Under the pieces are notes generated by a model. The model did not search any database. It was not told the DNA's origin and saw only the letters and a list, made by a program, of their open reading frames with translations. From Labilibaculum sp041595635 (GTDB lineage: Bacteria > Bacteroidota > Bacteroidia > Bacteroidales > Marinifilaceae): 64,000 bases of DNA. How positions within the stretch are numbered: position 1 is the first letter of the stretch; every line of letters begins with the position of its first letter. Of the stretch, positions 50,619-60,800 are shown piece after piece. Position numbers and translations under genes: made by a program. Location of the stretch: positions 1 to 64,000 of the forward strand of contig NZ_JBFHJW010000002.1 in NCBI RefSeq assembly GCF_041595635.1, given 5' to 3'.

Positions 50619-51921
50619 TGTTTTCAAGTAAAATATTCAAAATGTTTTTTTCGCCCCAATAAAAATGGATGTAAGAAGCAATGGTATTGCCTTTTCGAAA
50701 GAGTAGTGTATCCTGTTTTTTATCACGTGCGGAATAGATCTCACCAATCGAAAATTCTGTTTCTGGATGGAGGAGTTTCGAATAATGAAATTCATGCCCA
50801 AAACAGATTTTATTATCGATACAAATTTTACGATACCCCAATTTTAATTTCATGTTTTCCATGCTGGCTTTTTGATTCAAATAGCCTACCATTGGAAATT
50901 CATTTGAATCGGAATCAATAATACTAGTGCTCAAGTACATCATTCCCCCGCATTCAGCCAAAACACGCCCCCCATTTGAACAATACTTATCAATAGCTTC
51001 GCGCATGTTCTTATTTGCACTTAATTCTTGAAGGTAAAGTTCGGGATAACCTCCTGCAAGGTATAAAAGATCGGTAGCAGGTAGCTGTTGATCTTTCAGT
51101 GGGGAAAAAAAAGTAATTTCACCCAGCTTTTCAAGAGCTGTTAAGTTTTCATGATAGGTGAAGTTGAATGCTTCATCCTTGGCAACAGAAATTTTCAGTT
51201 TTCCTCGTTCTTTACCTTCGTAGGTTTTGTTTTTTTTAACTGGACATTTTGTTAGGTGCAGTAGTTCATCAATGTCGACAGTTTTTGAAATGTGTTTTGC
51301 AATTTTTTCAATTACTTCATCGTATTCCGAAGAATCGGAAATCTGCAAACCCAAATGTCTGGAAGGTAAGTGAATGTTTTCATTTTTAGGAACGTATCCT
51401 AAAGGTGTAATGCCTACATCTTCGCAAGCATCCTTTAAGAACTGATAATGTGATTCGCTGCCTACAAAATTGAAAATAACTCCAGCAAGATTAATTCCGG
51501 AGTAAAAATTTTTAAATCCATAAAGCAAAGGAGCTACAGAGTAGGCTGTTGCTTTTGCATTTACAACCAGAATAACAGGAATATCAATTAATTCAGCAAT
51601 TTGAGCTGAACTTCCCTCCATTTTTTTAGCGCCGTCGAATAGGCCCATAACACCTTCAACTAAGGATACGTCAGCCGAGCTGGAGTACTTAGAATAGATC
51701 TCCTTGACATGTTCTTTGCTACTCATAAATGTGTCTAAATTAATCGATACATTTCCAGCAGCCCAAGTATGATGTTTGGTGTCCAGATAATCAGGTCCAC
51801 ATTTAAAAGGTTGAACGTTAAGTCCTTTGTTTTTAAGGTAGCGGAGTAATCCTTGAGTGATAGTAGTTTTTCCTGATCCGCTCGAAGGAGCTGCAATCAA
51901 AAATTGAGATTTTTTATTCAT
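50590..51921 (-). CDS. cbiA: Cobyrinate a,c-diamide synthase
   Basis: A 443-residue glutamine-dependent amidase of corrin biosynthesis that converts cobyrinate (or hydrogenobyrinate) to the a,c-diamide. The N-terminal P-loop is APSSGSGKTTITQGLLRYL. Downstream come PFKCGPDYLDTKHH, EGVMGLFDG, and the class I GATase nucleophile in LAECGGMMYLS with a C-terminal His (YIHFYWG). No other cobalamin genes are in the window. No cobalamin riboswitch was recognised upstream; instead a small ORF precedes it by two bases. Confidence 0.94.
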   Translation of the reverse strand: MNKKSQFLIAAPSSGSGKTTITQGLLRYLKNKGLNVQPFKCGPDYLDTKHHTWAAGNVSINLDTFMSSKEHVKEIYSKYSSSADVSLVEGVMGLFDGAKKMEGSSAQIAELIDIPVILVVNAKATAYSVAPLLYGFKNFYSGINLAGVIFNFVGSESHYQFLKDACEDVGITPLGYVPKNENIHLPSRHLGLQISDSSEYDEVIEKIAKHISKTVDIDELLHLTKCPVKKNKTYEGKERGKLKISVAKDEAFNFTYHENLTALEKLGEITFFSPLKDQQLPATDLLYLAGGYPELYLQELSANKNMREAIDKYCSNGGRVLAECGGMMYLSTSIIDSDSNEFPMVGYLNQKASMENMKLKLGYRKICIDNKICFGHEFHYSKLLHPETEFSIGEIYSARDKKQDTLLFRKGNTIASYIHFYWGEKNILNILLENTSEGTTKQV

Positions 51922-51923
51922 AT

Positions 51924-52010
51924 TTATACTTCTTCTTTTAAATCAAAATAAATCTTTAACCAGCAAAGAACAGCTGCTTCAAAATTTTCTAATTCAGAAA
52001 TTGCTTTCAT
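51924..52010 (-). CDS. Candidate 28-residue ORF coupled to cbiA
   Basis: ATG at 52010 to TAA at 51924, encoding a short amphipathic peptide beginning MKAISELENFEAAVLCWLKI and ending in DLKEEV. It ends two bases before the cbiA start codon and begins 16 bases after a TATTTTTG -7 element, so it would be the first ORF of the transcript. It could be a microprotein or a translational-coupling leader. There is no run of one amino acid. No homology evidence is available to me. Confidence 0.45.
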   Translation of the reverse strand: MKAISELENFEAAVLCWLKIYFDLKEEV

Positions 52011-52026
52011 GATTAGTAAGAAAAGT

Positions 52027-52034
52027 CAAAAATA
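52027..52034 (-). promoter_or_regulatory. Promoter -7 element upstream of cbiA
   Basis: TATTTTTG on the minus strand matches TAnnTTTG. No clear -33 partner is visible. It places the transcription start about 10 bases before the small ORF. Confidence 0.5.
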
Positions 52035-52130
52035 ATTGAATAAAAGCAGGAATGAAATAAGTTTTGAAATTCATTTCTGATTCAAGAAAAATGTAGGGAT
52101 TGAAAGTATTATCTGCAGATATTCGAGTAT

Positions 52131-52835
52131 TTATGGCAAGAAAAAATCTTCGGCTATGGATTCAAGAACTTTATAAGAGATTAATTTTCTCTTGCTGTTA
52201 TATTCTTCCATTCGAACCAAGCCCACATTAACAGCATACCATTCGTAAATTTTGGTTTTGCTTTTTGAAATTCCTCCATAAGTTAATTTTTCTGCTGATA
52301 TTTTAAAGCAAGTAAAGTTTCCTGCAGGAGTTTTTAATTTTTCAATTCCATCCACTTTTCTATTCATTAAAACAACATTCATCGACATTAGAACGGAACC
52401 TGTACCTCGCAAGATACTAGCCTCACAGGTCGCTTCAGGTAACATTTGTCCTGCTTTGGGGTGAATAGGAACAGCAACACTATCCGATGAAATTTTGATG
52501 ACCATTTTCTGGTAAGAATCTAACTTGATAGGATCAAGATATCGTTCTGAACCAACAAAAAATATGGAATCGTTACTCACTAGCCGAAAATACTGATAGA
52601 AAGTATTGTGTTTTCGCGTTGTAATTTCTGATTCGATATTATACTGTATACCTTCCCCTGTTCTTGATTTACCAACTAACTGCCATACTTCGGAATACTC
52701 TTTCCGATTTTTGGAGTCATAGGTAACGTATTTCATCTTAAAATTTCTTTTGGATGGGAGATAAGTATTATCTCTTTGACCAAAGAAAGAAAAGGAAATT
52801 GAGATGAATAGAAGTAAAAGGTAGAATATTCTCAT
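52131..52835 (-). CDS. Exported DUF3108/TapB-like protein
   Basis: About 234 residues from the ATG at 52835 (an in-frame TTG two codons earlier was not used). The signal peptide is MRIFYLLLLFISISFSFFGQ. The body is beta-rich: NFKMKYVTYDSKNRKEYSEVW opens a repeated beta-hairpin pattern, and the conserved PAGNFTCFKISAEKL, then KIYEWYAVNVGLVRMEEY, resembles the DUF3108/TapB-like group of periplasmic proteins (a fold of lipid or polymer carriers). The match is by pattern only. Monocistronic, upstream of cbiA on the same strand. Confidence 0.65.
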   Translation of the reverse strand: MRIFYLLLLFISISFSFFGQRDNTYLPSKRNFKMKYVTYDSKNRKEYSEVWQLVGKSRTGEGIQYNIESEITTRKHNTFYQYFRLVSNDSIFFVGSERYLDPIKLDSYQKMVIKISSDSVAVPIHPKAGQMLPEATCEASILRGTGSVLMSMNVVLMNRKVDGIEKLKTPAGNFTCFKISAEKLTYGGISKSKTKIYEWYAVNVGLVRMEEYNSKRKLISYKVLESIAEDFFLP

Positions 52836-53043
52836 AGACAATAAATATAATGCAAATAAGCATTTAGATAACCTAAAATTACATATAATCCTTTAAGTTG
52901 AAAATAATATTATGCTTTTCTCAGAAAATAGACAATCATTCTAAATAAGTTATTTAGAGACAAATTACGAGGAAAAATACATATCTTTTTCATTCAAGCA
53001 AACTTACGCTTATGTCTCGATAGTTATTCGTAAACAATTTGAT

Positions 53044-53547
53044 ATGAAAAAGTGGTTTTTAAGAACTTATCTAATCCTAGTACCTGGGTTAATGATTTCT
53101 TGTTTTAGTAATGAAATTGACTTTGAGGATGTTACTCAAGAAAATAATATTGATGTTCAAACTTTATTGGAGCTTGTAAATGATGCCAGAACAACAGGAA
53201 CGACTTGTGGGAGTACTTATTATCCTCCGGTAAATGAACTTGTCGCGAATGAAAAACTAGAGGCTGCTGCTTTGGCTCATAGTCAAGATATGATGGAGAA
53301 TGATTTTTTTAGTCATACATCTTCCAATGGTGATGCATTGACAAATCGATTGGCTGATGTTGATTACTCTTATCTAGCTGCCGCCGAGAATATTGCTTGG
53401 GGATATACTTCCGAAGAAAGTGTTATGGCTGGCTGGTTAACTAGCGAGGGACATTGTGCTAATATTATGAATTCAGCATTTACCGAAATGGGAGTCGCAA
53501 GAGTGGGAAATTATTGGACTCAGGTTTTTGGAAAACCTCAGGAATAA
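53044..53547 (+). CDS. CAP/SCP domain lipoprotein
   Basis: A 167-residue protein with a lipoprotein signal ending LMISCF (lipobox Cys about residue 20). One CAP domain follows: LLELVNDARTTG, then EKLEAAALAHSQDMMENDFF, SHTSSNGDALTNRL, AAENIAWGYTSEESVMAGWL and EGHCANIMN. The conserved His pair and Glu (SH, AENIA, GHCANIM) of the CAP cavity are present. Two cysteines may form a disulphide. The biochemical role of bacterial CAP proteins is poorly known. Monocistronic, with its own terminator. Confidence 0.88.
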   Translation: MKKWFLRTYLILVPGLMISCFSNEIDFEDVTQENNIDVQTLLELVNDARTTGTTCGSTYYPPVNELVANEKLEAAALAHSQDMMENDFFSHTSSNGDALTNRLADVDYSYLAAAENIAWGYTSEESVMAGWLTSEGHCANIMNSAFTEMGVARVGNYWTQVFGKPQE

Positions 53548-53548
53548 A

Positions 53549-53581
53549 AAAACCACTCCAAGCGTTAATCGGAGTGGTTTT
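53549..53581 (+). terminator. Terminator after the CAP lipoprotein gene
   Basis: AAAACCACTCC and GGAGTGGTTTT form a perfect 11-bp stem with an 11-base loop. A-rich and T-rich flanks make it usable from both strands; rplI ends about 70 bases away on the other strand. Confidence 0.85.
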
Positions 53582-53648
53582 AATCTGTTTGTTTGAAAAG
53601 CTTTAAGTTTGTCTGTTATAAACTTAAATTAATTTATTATCGAAGCGA

Positions 53649-54092
53649 TTATTCAGAAACAACGTTAAATTCGATATCAACTTTAACTTCTTTATGAAGT
53701 TTAATAGTTGCGGTGTATTTACCGATCTCTTTAACAGCGTCTTTAATTGCAATCACTTTTCTGTCAATTTCGAATCCCTGAGCAGTTAATGCTTCAGCAA
53801 TTTGAATGTTGTTAACAGAACCGAAAATTTTACCGGTAGTACTAGTTTTAGCACCTACACTCAAAATAACACCTTCAAGTTTTTTAGCAACTTCTAAAGC
53901 TTCGTTCTTAATTTTTTCTTCTTTATGAGCTCTTTGTCTCATATTTTCGGCATTCATTTTCTTAGCTGATTCTGTTGCCAAAACAGCTATCCCTTTAGGA
54001 ATCAAATAATTTCTGCCGTACCCGTTTTTCACAACTACGATGTCATTCTTATATCCTAAACTATGAATATCTTGTTGTAAGATTACTTCCAT
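53649..54092 (-). CDS. rplI: 50S ribosomal protein L9
   Basis: A 147-residue protein. The N-terminal domain MEVILQQDIHSLGYKNDIVV and GYGRNYLIPKGIAVLAT is diagnostic, followed by the long connecting helix and the C-terminal rRNA-binding domain (GKIFGSVNNIQIAEAL). Third gene of the rpsF-rpsR-rplI operon. Confidence 0.98.
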   Translation of the reverse strand: MEVILQQDIHSLGYKNDIVVVKNGYGRNYLIPKGIAVLATESAKKMNAENMRQRAHKEEKIKNEALEVAKKLEGVILSVGAKTSTTGKIFGSVNNIQIAEALTAQGFEIDRKVIAIKDAVKEIGKYTATIKLHKEVKVDIEFNVVSE

Positions 54093-54114
54093 TTCGTTTC
54101 CTCCAATTTAAAGA

Positions 54115-54384
54115 TTATTTCATCATGTCAGTTACGTATGGTAACAATGCAATGTGACGAGCACGTTTAACAGCAGTAGCTACCTTTCTTTGATATTTCA
54201 AAGATGTACCAGTGATACGACGAGGTAAAATTTTTCCTTGCTCATTCAAAAATTTCTTCAAAAACTCAGGATCTTTGTAATCGATGAATTTAATCTTGTT
54301 CTTTTTGAAACGACAATACTTTTTCTTTTTAATCTCAACTGACGGAGGTGTCAAATATCTGATTTCTGATTGATTTTGTGCCAT
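54115..54384 (-). CDS. rpsR: 30S ribosomal protein S18
   Basis: An 89-residue protein with a Bacteroidota-type N-terminal extension, then the S18 core KKKYCRFKKNKIKFIDYKDP and ITGTSLKYQRKVATAVKRAR HIALLPYV (core read as two adjoining parts). The single Cys of the CRF motif is of the zinc-free type. It lies three bases after rpsF and 22 before rplI. Confidence 0.98.
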   Translation of the reverse strand: MAQNQSEIRYLTPPSVEIKKKKYCRFKKNKIKFIDYKDPEFLKKFLNEQGKILPRRITGTSLKYQRKVATAVKRARHIALLPYVTDMMK

Positions 54385-54387
54385 AGC

Positions 54388-54735
54388 TTACTTCTCCTCT
54401 TTAGATTTAAGTTTTCCTTTTCGTTTAATTGAATACTCAAAAGCGTGCTTATCGAGTTTGAAAGTTAAAAAACGAATGACTTTTTCATCACGTCGGTAAT
54501 TTAATTCCAATTTTTCGATTAGATCGCCTGGAGCATCAAATTGAAGCAATTGGTAAAAACCAGTGCTTTTTTTCTGAATTGGATAAGCCAGCTTGCGCAG
54601 TCCCCAGTTCTCCTCATTAACCATCTCACCACCATTATCGGTGATAAGGGCCTTAAATTTTTCTACCGCTTCCTTTACCTGAGCCTCAGATAAAACGGGA
54701 GTTACAATGAAAACGGTTTCATAATGATTCAACAT
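54388..54735 (-). CDS. rpsF: 30S ribosomal protein S6
   Basis: A 115-residue protein beginning MLNHYETVFIVTPVLSEAQV, with the S6 segment NWGLRKLAYPIQKKSTGFYQ and a charged C-terminal tail (KRKGKLKSKEEK). It is first in the operon. TAATTTTG at 54796-54789 on the minus strand is a good -7 element, leaving a leader of about 47 nt; a 15-base palindrome lies within it. I did not see a convincing S6:S18-binding RNA element. Confidence 0.98.
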   Translation of the reverse strand: MLNHYETVFIVTPVLSEAQVKEAVEKFKALITDNGGEMVNEENWGLRKLAYPIQKKSTGFYQLLQFDAPGDLIEKLELNYRRDEKVIRFLTFKLDKHAFEYSIKRKGKLKSKEEK

Positions 54736-54788
54736 AACTTTAATTGTTTAATTAATTACTTAGTAAGTAACTGATTTTTATTGAGCCG

Positions 54789-54796
54789 CAAAATTA
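54789..54796 (-). promoter_or_regulatory. Promoter -7 element of rpsF operon
   Basis: TAATTTTG (minus) is an exact TAnnTTTG match, about 53 bases before the rpsF ATG, with TTG roughly 22 bases upstream. Confidence 0.55.
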
Positions 54797-54963
54797 ACTA
54801 TTCTTTTTTGATATTTCAAGAATACTTGCGATTTATTGAAGCTTAAGCGATAATTTAATATTACAGATAAACACTTATCGAAGTGAATAGGTGTATAGTA
54901 CCTCCTTGATAACTATTCCTTTTTTTTGTATCTTATCTCTACCTACTATTAAAACTTATAGCC

Positions 54964-56088
54964 ATGAAGGATAAATTAATCACATTAGCAACTTATAGCT
55001 ATTCCCGAGCACAATTACTTAAGTCTCGTTTAGAATCTGAAGGAATAGAATGTTTTCTTAAAAATCTCAATTTAATTCAATCTGTAGTTGGAGGAGGTGT
55101 AAAAGTAAGAATTAATGCGCAGGATTTATCACAAGCCATGCAAATTATTGAGGAATTGGAGTTAAGTTATGCTCAGGAAGATTTTGAAAAGGCATTTCCA
55201 TTGCAAAAAATTGAAGTGAATCGGATATTGGTTCCTGTCGATTTTTCGGATTTTTCACCTCGCCTTTGTGAATATGCAATGAGTATAGCAAAAAAATTTA
55301 ATGCCGATATCTTACTATTCCATACCTATTTTGCGTCTGCAATAGAAACAGTGCCATTTTCAGATAGCTACACCTATAATGCTACTGTTGTTGAGGTGCT
55401 CTCAGAAGTAGAAAAGAATGCAAAAGCAAAACTGAAAGAATTGTATTACGATTTGCGCAATAAATTGGAAGTAGAGAAAGTTGAAGGAATTGAAGTTGAC
55501 TATGTCTTACGTGGTGGGACTGTCTCTTCCGAGATTTTAAATATTTGCAATTCCTATCAGCCTGATTTAATAATTATGGGTAGCAGAGGGGAAACTGCGG
55601 GTACAAAGAATCTTTTGGGAAGTGTTGTTTCCAACGTAATTGAGGAGTCGGAAGTTCCTGTTCTTATACTCTCAGATCAGGGAGAACATGTGGATCTTGA
55701 AAAGATCGAAAACATAATGTATGCGACGAATTTCGATAAGGCAGATTTTAAAGCTATTGCTAATCTGAAATACATAACAAAACCTTATGATATGAATATT
55801 CATTGTGTACATTTCGATGATCTGGGGGAAGACAACGAAATGGATGAATATCAAATGGAAATATTGAGAAAATACCTTAAAAAAACACTTGGAGAATCAA
55901 ATGTTAGCTGTGCGATTATACCAATGGAAGAAAAAATGAAAGGCATAGAAAAATATGTGGAAGAAAAAGAGATAGGCATGATAGCCATTCTGGCCAGAAA
56001 GCATAACTTATTAGAGCGATTGTTTTTTGGTAGGATGTCGCGAAAATTATTTATTGGAACACATATGCCGATTTTAGTGTTTCATTAA
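54964..56088 (+). CDS. DUF2007 domain fused to two universal stress protein domains
   Basis: A 374-residue cytoplasmic protein. Residues 1-70 match DUF2007 (LATYSYSRAQLLKSRLESEG, then VRINAQDLSQAMQIIEE). The first Usp domain follows (NRILVPVDFSDFSPRLCEYA) and keeps the ATP motif (IIMGSRGETAGTKNLLGSVV). The second Usp half starts NIMYATNFDKADFKAIANLK and has lost the G-x-x-G motif (AILARKHNLLERLFFGRMSR). So one half probably binds ATP and the other is structural. Possibly a stress sensor; monocistronic, divergent from rpsF. Confidence 0.87.
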   Translation: MKDKLITLATYSYSRAQLLKSRLESEGIECFLKNLNLIQSVVGGGVKVRINAQDLSQAMQIIEELELSYAQEDFEKAFPLQKIEVNRILVPVDFSDFSPRLCEYAMSIAKKFNADILLFHTYFASAIETVPFSDSYTYNATVVEVLSEVEKNAKAKLKELYYDLRNKLEVEKVEGIEVDYVLRGGTVSSEILNICNSYQPDLIIMGSRGETAGTKNLLGSVVSNVIEESEVPVLILSDQGEHVDLEKIENIMYATNFDKADFKAIANLKYITKPYDMNIHCVHFDDLGEDNEMDEYQMEILRKYLKKTLGESNVSCAIIPMEEKMKGIEKYVEEKEIGMIAILARKHNLLERLFFGRMSRKLFIGTHMPILVFH

Positions 56089-56150
56089 TCGGTAAACAGA
56101 AGTATGATTTAGGTAATTGGGATAAGAAATAGTAATTAGTTATTGATTGA

Positions 56151-56187
56151 ATTGAGTTTGATATATTTATCAAACTCAATTTTTTTT
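56151..56187 (+). terminator. Terminator after the DUF2007-Usp gene
   Basis: ATTGAGTTTGATA and TATCAAACTCAAT form a perfect 13-bp stem with a four-base loop, followed by T8. The rest of the intergenic space up to 56290 holds nothing recognisable. Confidence 0.92.
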
Positions 56188-56290
56188 GATTCATTAAATT
56201 GTATTGCAAAGATATTAGTGTGAGAAATCAATGTCTAGAATTAGTGATCTTCAAATTTATTATTGATGTTTTAAGAGGCTTTGTGTTTTC

Positions 56291-56329
56291 AAAAAAACAG
56301 CATACTTCTTTTTAAGAAATATGCTGTTA
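56291..56329 (-). terminator. Terminator of the RND efflux operon
   Basis: On the minus strand AACAGCATA and TATGCTGTT pair perfectly (9 bp) with an inner TTCTT/AAGAA pairing, followed by T7. It lies about 70 bases after the outer-membrane component gene. Confidence 0.85.
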
Positions 56330-56395
56330 GTTAGTAGTACCATAAAGAGTCCTTACTGGATCATGAAAATGCTTCTGGAATCTCTTTACATTGTT

Positions 56396-57811
56396 TTATT
56401 TCCATCCACCACCAAGAGAAAGATAGAGTTCAACAATAGAATTTAATTGTTGATACTTTGTATTAATGGTACTGATTTCTGAAGAAAGTGCATTGGTACG
56501 CGCCGTTAACACCTCAATATAGGTTGTATTCTGATAGCCATTATTCAATAATTCCTCAGAATATTCAACTGCTTTGCTTAATGCATCGAGTTCTTTCTGG
56601 CGAATTTTGTATCGCTCTTGCTGTGTTTTATAACTATACAAAGCGTCGGAAACTTCCTTGCTAGCTGATAGCAAAGCCTTTTTTAAGTTGTATTTTGCTT
56701 CTTCCTGATTCGCTTTAGCAACTTCGTACTGTGTACGTATGCTTCTTTTATTGAAGATAGGCTGCGTTAAATTAGCAATGGCATTACTAATTAGCGCATT
56801 ACTATTGAACCAATTGTCGAAATCTAAAGTCTGAAATCCACCTGAAGCACTCATGCTTAAAGTAGGGTAGAAGCTGCTTTTTGCTACGTTTGTAAGCTCG
56901 AAAGCATTCCTGAAGTTGTATTCTGCAAGAATTACATCCGGACGATTTCTGAGCAACTGCGAAGGAAAACCAGTTGACAATTCTACATTTAATGCTTGAT
57001 CATCAAGACTAGATCTCTTAATAGTTCCCGAATTTCTCCCTAAAAGCAAAGAAATGGTATTTTCCAACAGGTTAATATTCTCTTTAATATCAATAAGAAG
57101 AATTTCTGTTGTATACAGTTGAGCTTCTGTTTGTTTAACTGCAGCTTGGGTTACTCGACCTGCATTTTTTAAACTAATCATCGTCTCCAGACCTTCTTTT
57201 CGGTTGGTTACAGTTTGACTAGTAACTTTAGCTTGAGCATCCAGAGCAACAAGCTGAAAATAGGCAGATGCCATAGTGGCCACAAGAGTACTCTGAACCG
57301 CACGTCGCGAGGCCTCACTTTTAAGATAGGTAGCCTGAGAAGCTCTTTTATTGCTTCTTATTTTTCCCCAAATATCAGCCTCCCAGGTAACACTAGCTGA
57401 CAAGTCATATTGGTGATAGATTCCTCCATCGTAGCTATTAGAAACACCGCTTAGTGTATTGTCTCCATATTCTACACGCTGTCCGCTTCCCGCGATGGCT
57501 AAAGTTGGCAAGTAACCAGCTTTTCCTTGTTTGTAATATGCTTCAGCAGCATTCACACGTTCAACAGCCATTAAAAGATCAAGATTGTTATCCAGAGCTT
57601 CGTTAATAAGGCTTGTTAGGTTCGTATCTGTAAACAATTCCTCCCACGGCATTGCGGCTAATGTAGAAGAATCGTTTGTATTCACATCTCGATATTGATC
57701 TTGAATCTCTATTTCGGGGCGTTGATATTTTTTAGCCACGAAACAAGATGGAAGACTCGTAGCTGCAAAAGCAAGAGAGACAATTCCGTATATTATTTTT
57801 CTATTTTTCAT
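56396..57811 (-). CDS. RND efflux outer-membrane lipoprotein (OprM/NodT-like)
   Basis: A 471-residue TolC-family channel with a lipoprotein signal (SLAFAATSLPSCFVA, lipobox Cys about residue 23). The N-terminus after it, KKYQRPEIEIQDQYR, is typical of OprM-type proteins. Two repeated coiled-coil regions are visible (LLMAVERVNAAEAYYKQGKA; TQPIFNKRSIRTQYEVAKAN). It forms the exit duct of the tripartite pump. Lies 12 bases after the permease gene in the same operon. Confidence 0.93.
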   Translation of the reverse strand: MKNRKIIYGIVSLAFAATSLPSCFVAKKYQRPEIEIQDQYRDVNTNDSSTLAAMPWEELFTDTNLTSLINEALDNNLDLLMAVERVNAAEAYYKQGKAGYLPTLAIAGSGQRVEYGDNTLSGVSNSYDGGIYHQYDLSASVTWEADIWGKIRSNKRASQATYLKSEASRRAVQSTLVATMASAYFQLVALDAQAKVTSQTVTNRKEGLETMISLKNAGRVTQAAVKQTEAQLYTTEILLIDIKENINLLENTISLLLGRNSGTIKRSSLDDQALNVELSTGFPSQLLRNRPDVILAEYNFRNAFELTNVAKSSFYPTLSMSASGGFQTLDFDNWFNSNALISNAIANLTQPIFNKRSIRTQYEVAKANQEEAKYNLKKALLSASKEVSDALYSYKTQQERYKIRQKELDALSKAVEYSEELLNNGYQNTTYIEVLTARTNALSSEISTINTKYQQLNSIVELYLSLGGGWK

Positions 57812-57823
57812 TTTTATCGTGTT

Positions 57824-60800
57824 TTATTCAGCAATATCCGATTCATTATCAATTAGTTTCGGAGCTCCTGTAATTTTCTCCTGGATTGATTGGAAAATCA
57901 CAAAGAAGGCAGGAATTATAAAGATTCCAAATAACGTTCCTATTAACATTCCTCCAACAGCACCTGTTCCAATAGAGCGGTTACCTACAGCACCAGCACC
58001 ATTTGCTAACATCAAGGGAACTATTCCAAGAATAAAGGCGAATGAAGTCATTAAGATAGGACGTAAACGTGCTTTTGCTCCTTCAGCAGCTGCTTGCATC
58101 AATTCCATACCATGACGTCGACGTTGCAAGGCAAATTCGACAATCAGAATTGCATTTTTTGCCAGTAAACCAATAAGCATGATCAGGGCAACCTGAAAAT
58201 AAATATTGTTCTCTAAGCCAATTAATTTCACAAAGAAAATGGCTCCAAATATCCCGATAGGAAGAGATAGAATAATGGAGAAAGGCAGAACATACGATTC
58301 GTACTGTGCAGCTAACAAGAAGTAAACGAATATCAGACTCAAGGCAAAAACCAATATTGCCTGGTTTCCTGCTTTTTGTTCCTCCCGTGTCATTCCTGAA
58401 AACTCATATCCATAATTCGAAGGTAATGTTTGTGCAGCAACTTCTTGAATAGCTTTAATTGCATCACCAGTGCTGTAACCAGGATTTACATTGCCATTAA
58501 TTGTTGCCGAATTAAATAGGTTAAATCGGTTTACAACATCAGGACCATTTACCTTTTTCATGTTCACAAACTGACTGACTGACACCAATTCGTTTTGAGC
58601 ATTTTTAATAAACACATTGTTCATCGATTCGATGGTTTCACGATCTTCTGGTGCTGCTTGTATCATCACACGATATTGCTTTCCGAATCGGTTAAAATCG
58701 GCAGCATACCAACTACCGTAATATCCCTGTAAAGTTGAAAACAGACTGCTTACTGATATGCCTGCTTCTTTTACTTTTTCCACATTTACTTCCATTTCGT
58801 ACTGAGGAAATCCGGTATTGAAAGAGGTAATTGCATATTTAATTTCAGGACGCTGGTTCAAGGCTCCAAGAAACTGACCACTTTTCGCCATTAAATCGCT
58901 AAACTCACCATTTGATTTGTCTTGCAAACGCATTTCAAATCCATCGGAGTTACCAAAACCACGAACAGTAGGAGGAGCGAAGAAAAGAATTCGTGCTTCA
59001 CTAATTCCTGCAGTTCTGCCAAATAGCTGACCAATAATTGCTTTCACCTTTTGGTGATCTTCTTTTCGTTCTTTCCAATCTTTTAATTTGATAACTGCAA
59101 AAGCTTTCGAACCGCCATTTGTGCCACTCAACATACTGAAACCGACAACAAACATTTTCTCTTTTACAACATCAATCTGGTTTATTACGTCTTCTACCTT
59201 TTGAGCAACTTTTGCGGTTCTATCTAATGTGCTTCCAGGAGGTAGGGTGATATCACAGAATATAATCCCCTGATCTTCATTCGGAATAAATCCGGTAGGA
59301 GTTGTTTTAAAGAACCATCCTGCCAAAGCAATAAATACGACCAGAATAAGACCTGACAACCATTTTTTGCGAATCAAGAAACGTACAGAATTAGTGTAAC
59401 GTTCGGTTATTGCATCGAATCCTGTATTAAAGGAGGTATAGAAACGGTTTGCCAGACCTTTTTTGTGTTCTTCGCTAGGATTGTGAGGTTTTAATAGCAA
59501 GGCACACAAAGCCGGACTTAAGGTTAAGGCGTTAATTGCTGATATAACAATAGCTACTGCCAATGTAATTGCAAATTGCTGATAAAATGCTCCTGTGGGT
59601 CCTTTCAAAAAGGAAACCGGAATAAACACCGCCGACATTACCAGGGTAATTGAGATAATTGCACCGGTAATTTCGCTCATGGCGGATATGGTAGCTTTTT
59701 TAGCACTCTTCGCACCATTATCGAGCTTGGCATGAACTGCTTCCACAACTACAATCGCATCATCAACCACAATACCAATGGCCAGAACCAGAGCAAATAA
59801 GGTTAACATGTTAATGGAGAAGCCAAACAGATTCAAGAAGAAGAAAGTACCAACAATTGCTACAGGCACTGCAATAGCAGGAATAAGCGTTGATCGAAAA
59901 TCTTGCAAGAACAGAAAAACAACTAAAAACACCAATAAAAATGCTTCAATTAGAGTTGTAAGTACTTTACTAATAGATGCATCGAGAAAATCATTTGTAT
60001 TAAACGGTATTACATAGTCGATACCCTTAGGAAAATCCTTTTTCGCCGATTCTAGTGATTCTTGAATTTCACGAATAATATCCTGAGCATTTGAACCTGA
60101 AGTTTGATAGATTGCAACTGCAGCAGATGGATGACCGTTTGTGATATTTTGTGTTGAATAATTAAAGGCACCTAATTCAATTTTGGCAACATCTTTTAAG
60201 CGCAAAAACGAACTGTTTCCTTCTGATCGCAAAATGATGTTATCGTACTCTGTTTTGGTAGATAGTTTTCCTTTGTAACGAATTACATATTCGAACGATT
60301 GATCAGAATTTGCTCCAAATTTACCAGGTGAAGCTTCCAGATTTTGCTCATTCAAAGCATTAACAACATCCTGCGGTGTTATGCCGTAGGCTGCCATTTT
60401 ATCAGGTTTCAGCCAGATACGCATGGAATAATCTTTAGAACCAAAAACACTAGCATCGCCAACTCCGTTAATCCTTTTGATCATTGGAATTAGATTTATT
60501 CTTGCGTAGTTTTCAACAAATATGGCATCGTAATCTTCATTCTCAGTAAAAAGAGAGAAAAACATCAAAACACTATTTTGAACTTTTTTAGTGGTAACCC
60601 CCGATTGAGTTACCTGTTGTGGCAACTTGCTGTTTACCGTTGCAACTCTATTCTGAACGTTTACTGCAGCAATATCTGCATTAGTTCCCAGTTCAAAATA
60701 AACACTAATTGTGGCTGTTCCATCATTACTCGCAGTTGACGACATGTAAGTCATGTTCTCAACACCATTAACGGCTTCTTCAATAGGAACAACAACACTT

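Noticed and set aside
51924..52130. Cobalamin riboswitch upstream of cbiA
   Set aside because: I looked for a B12-box-like core and extended pairing on the minus strand and saw none; the region is short and mostly occupied by the small ORF.
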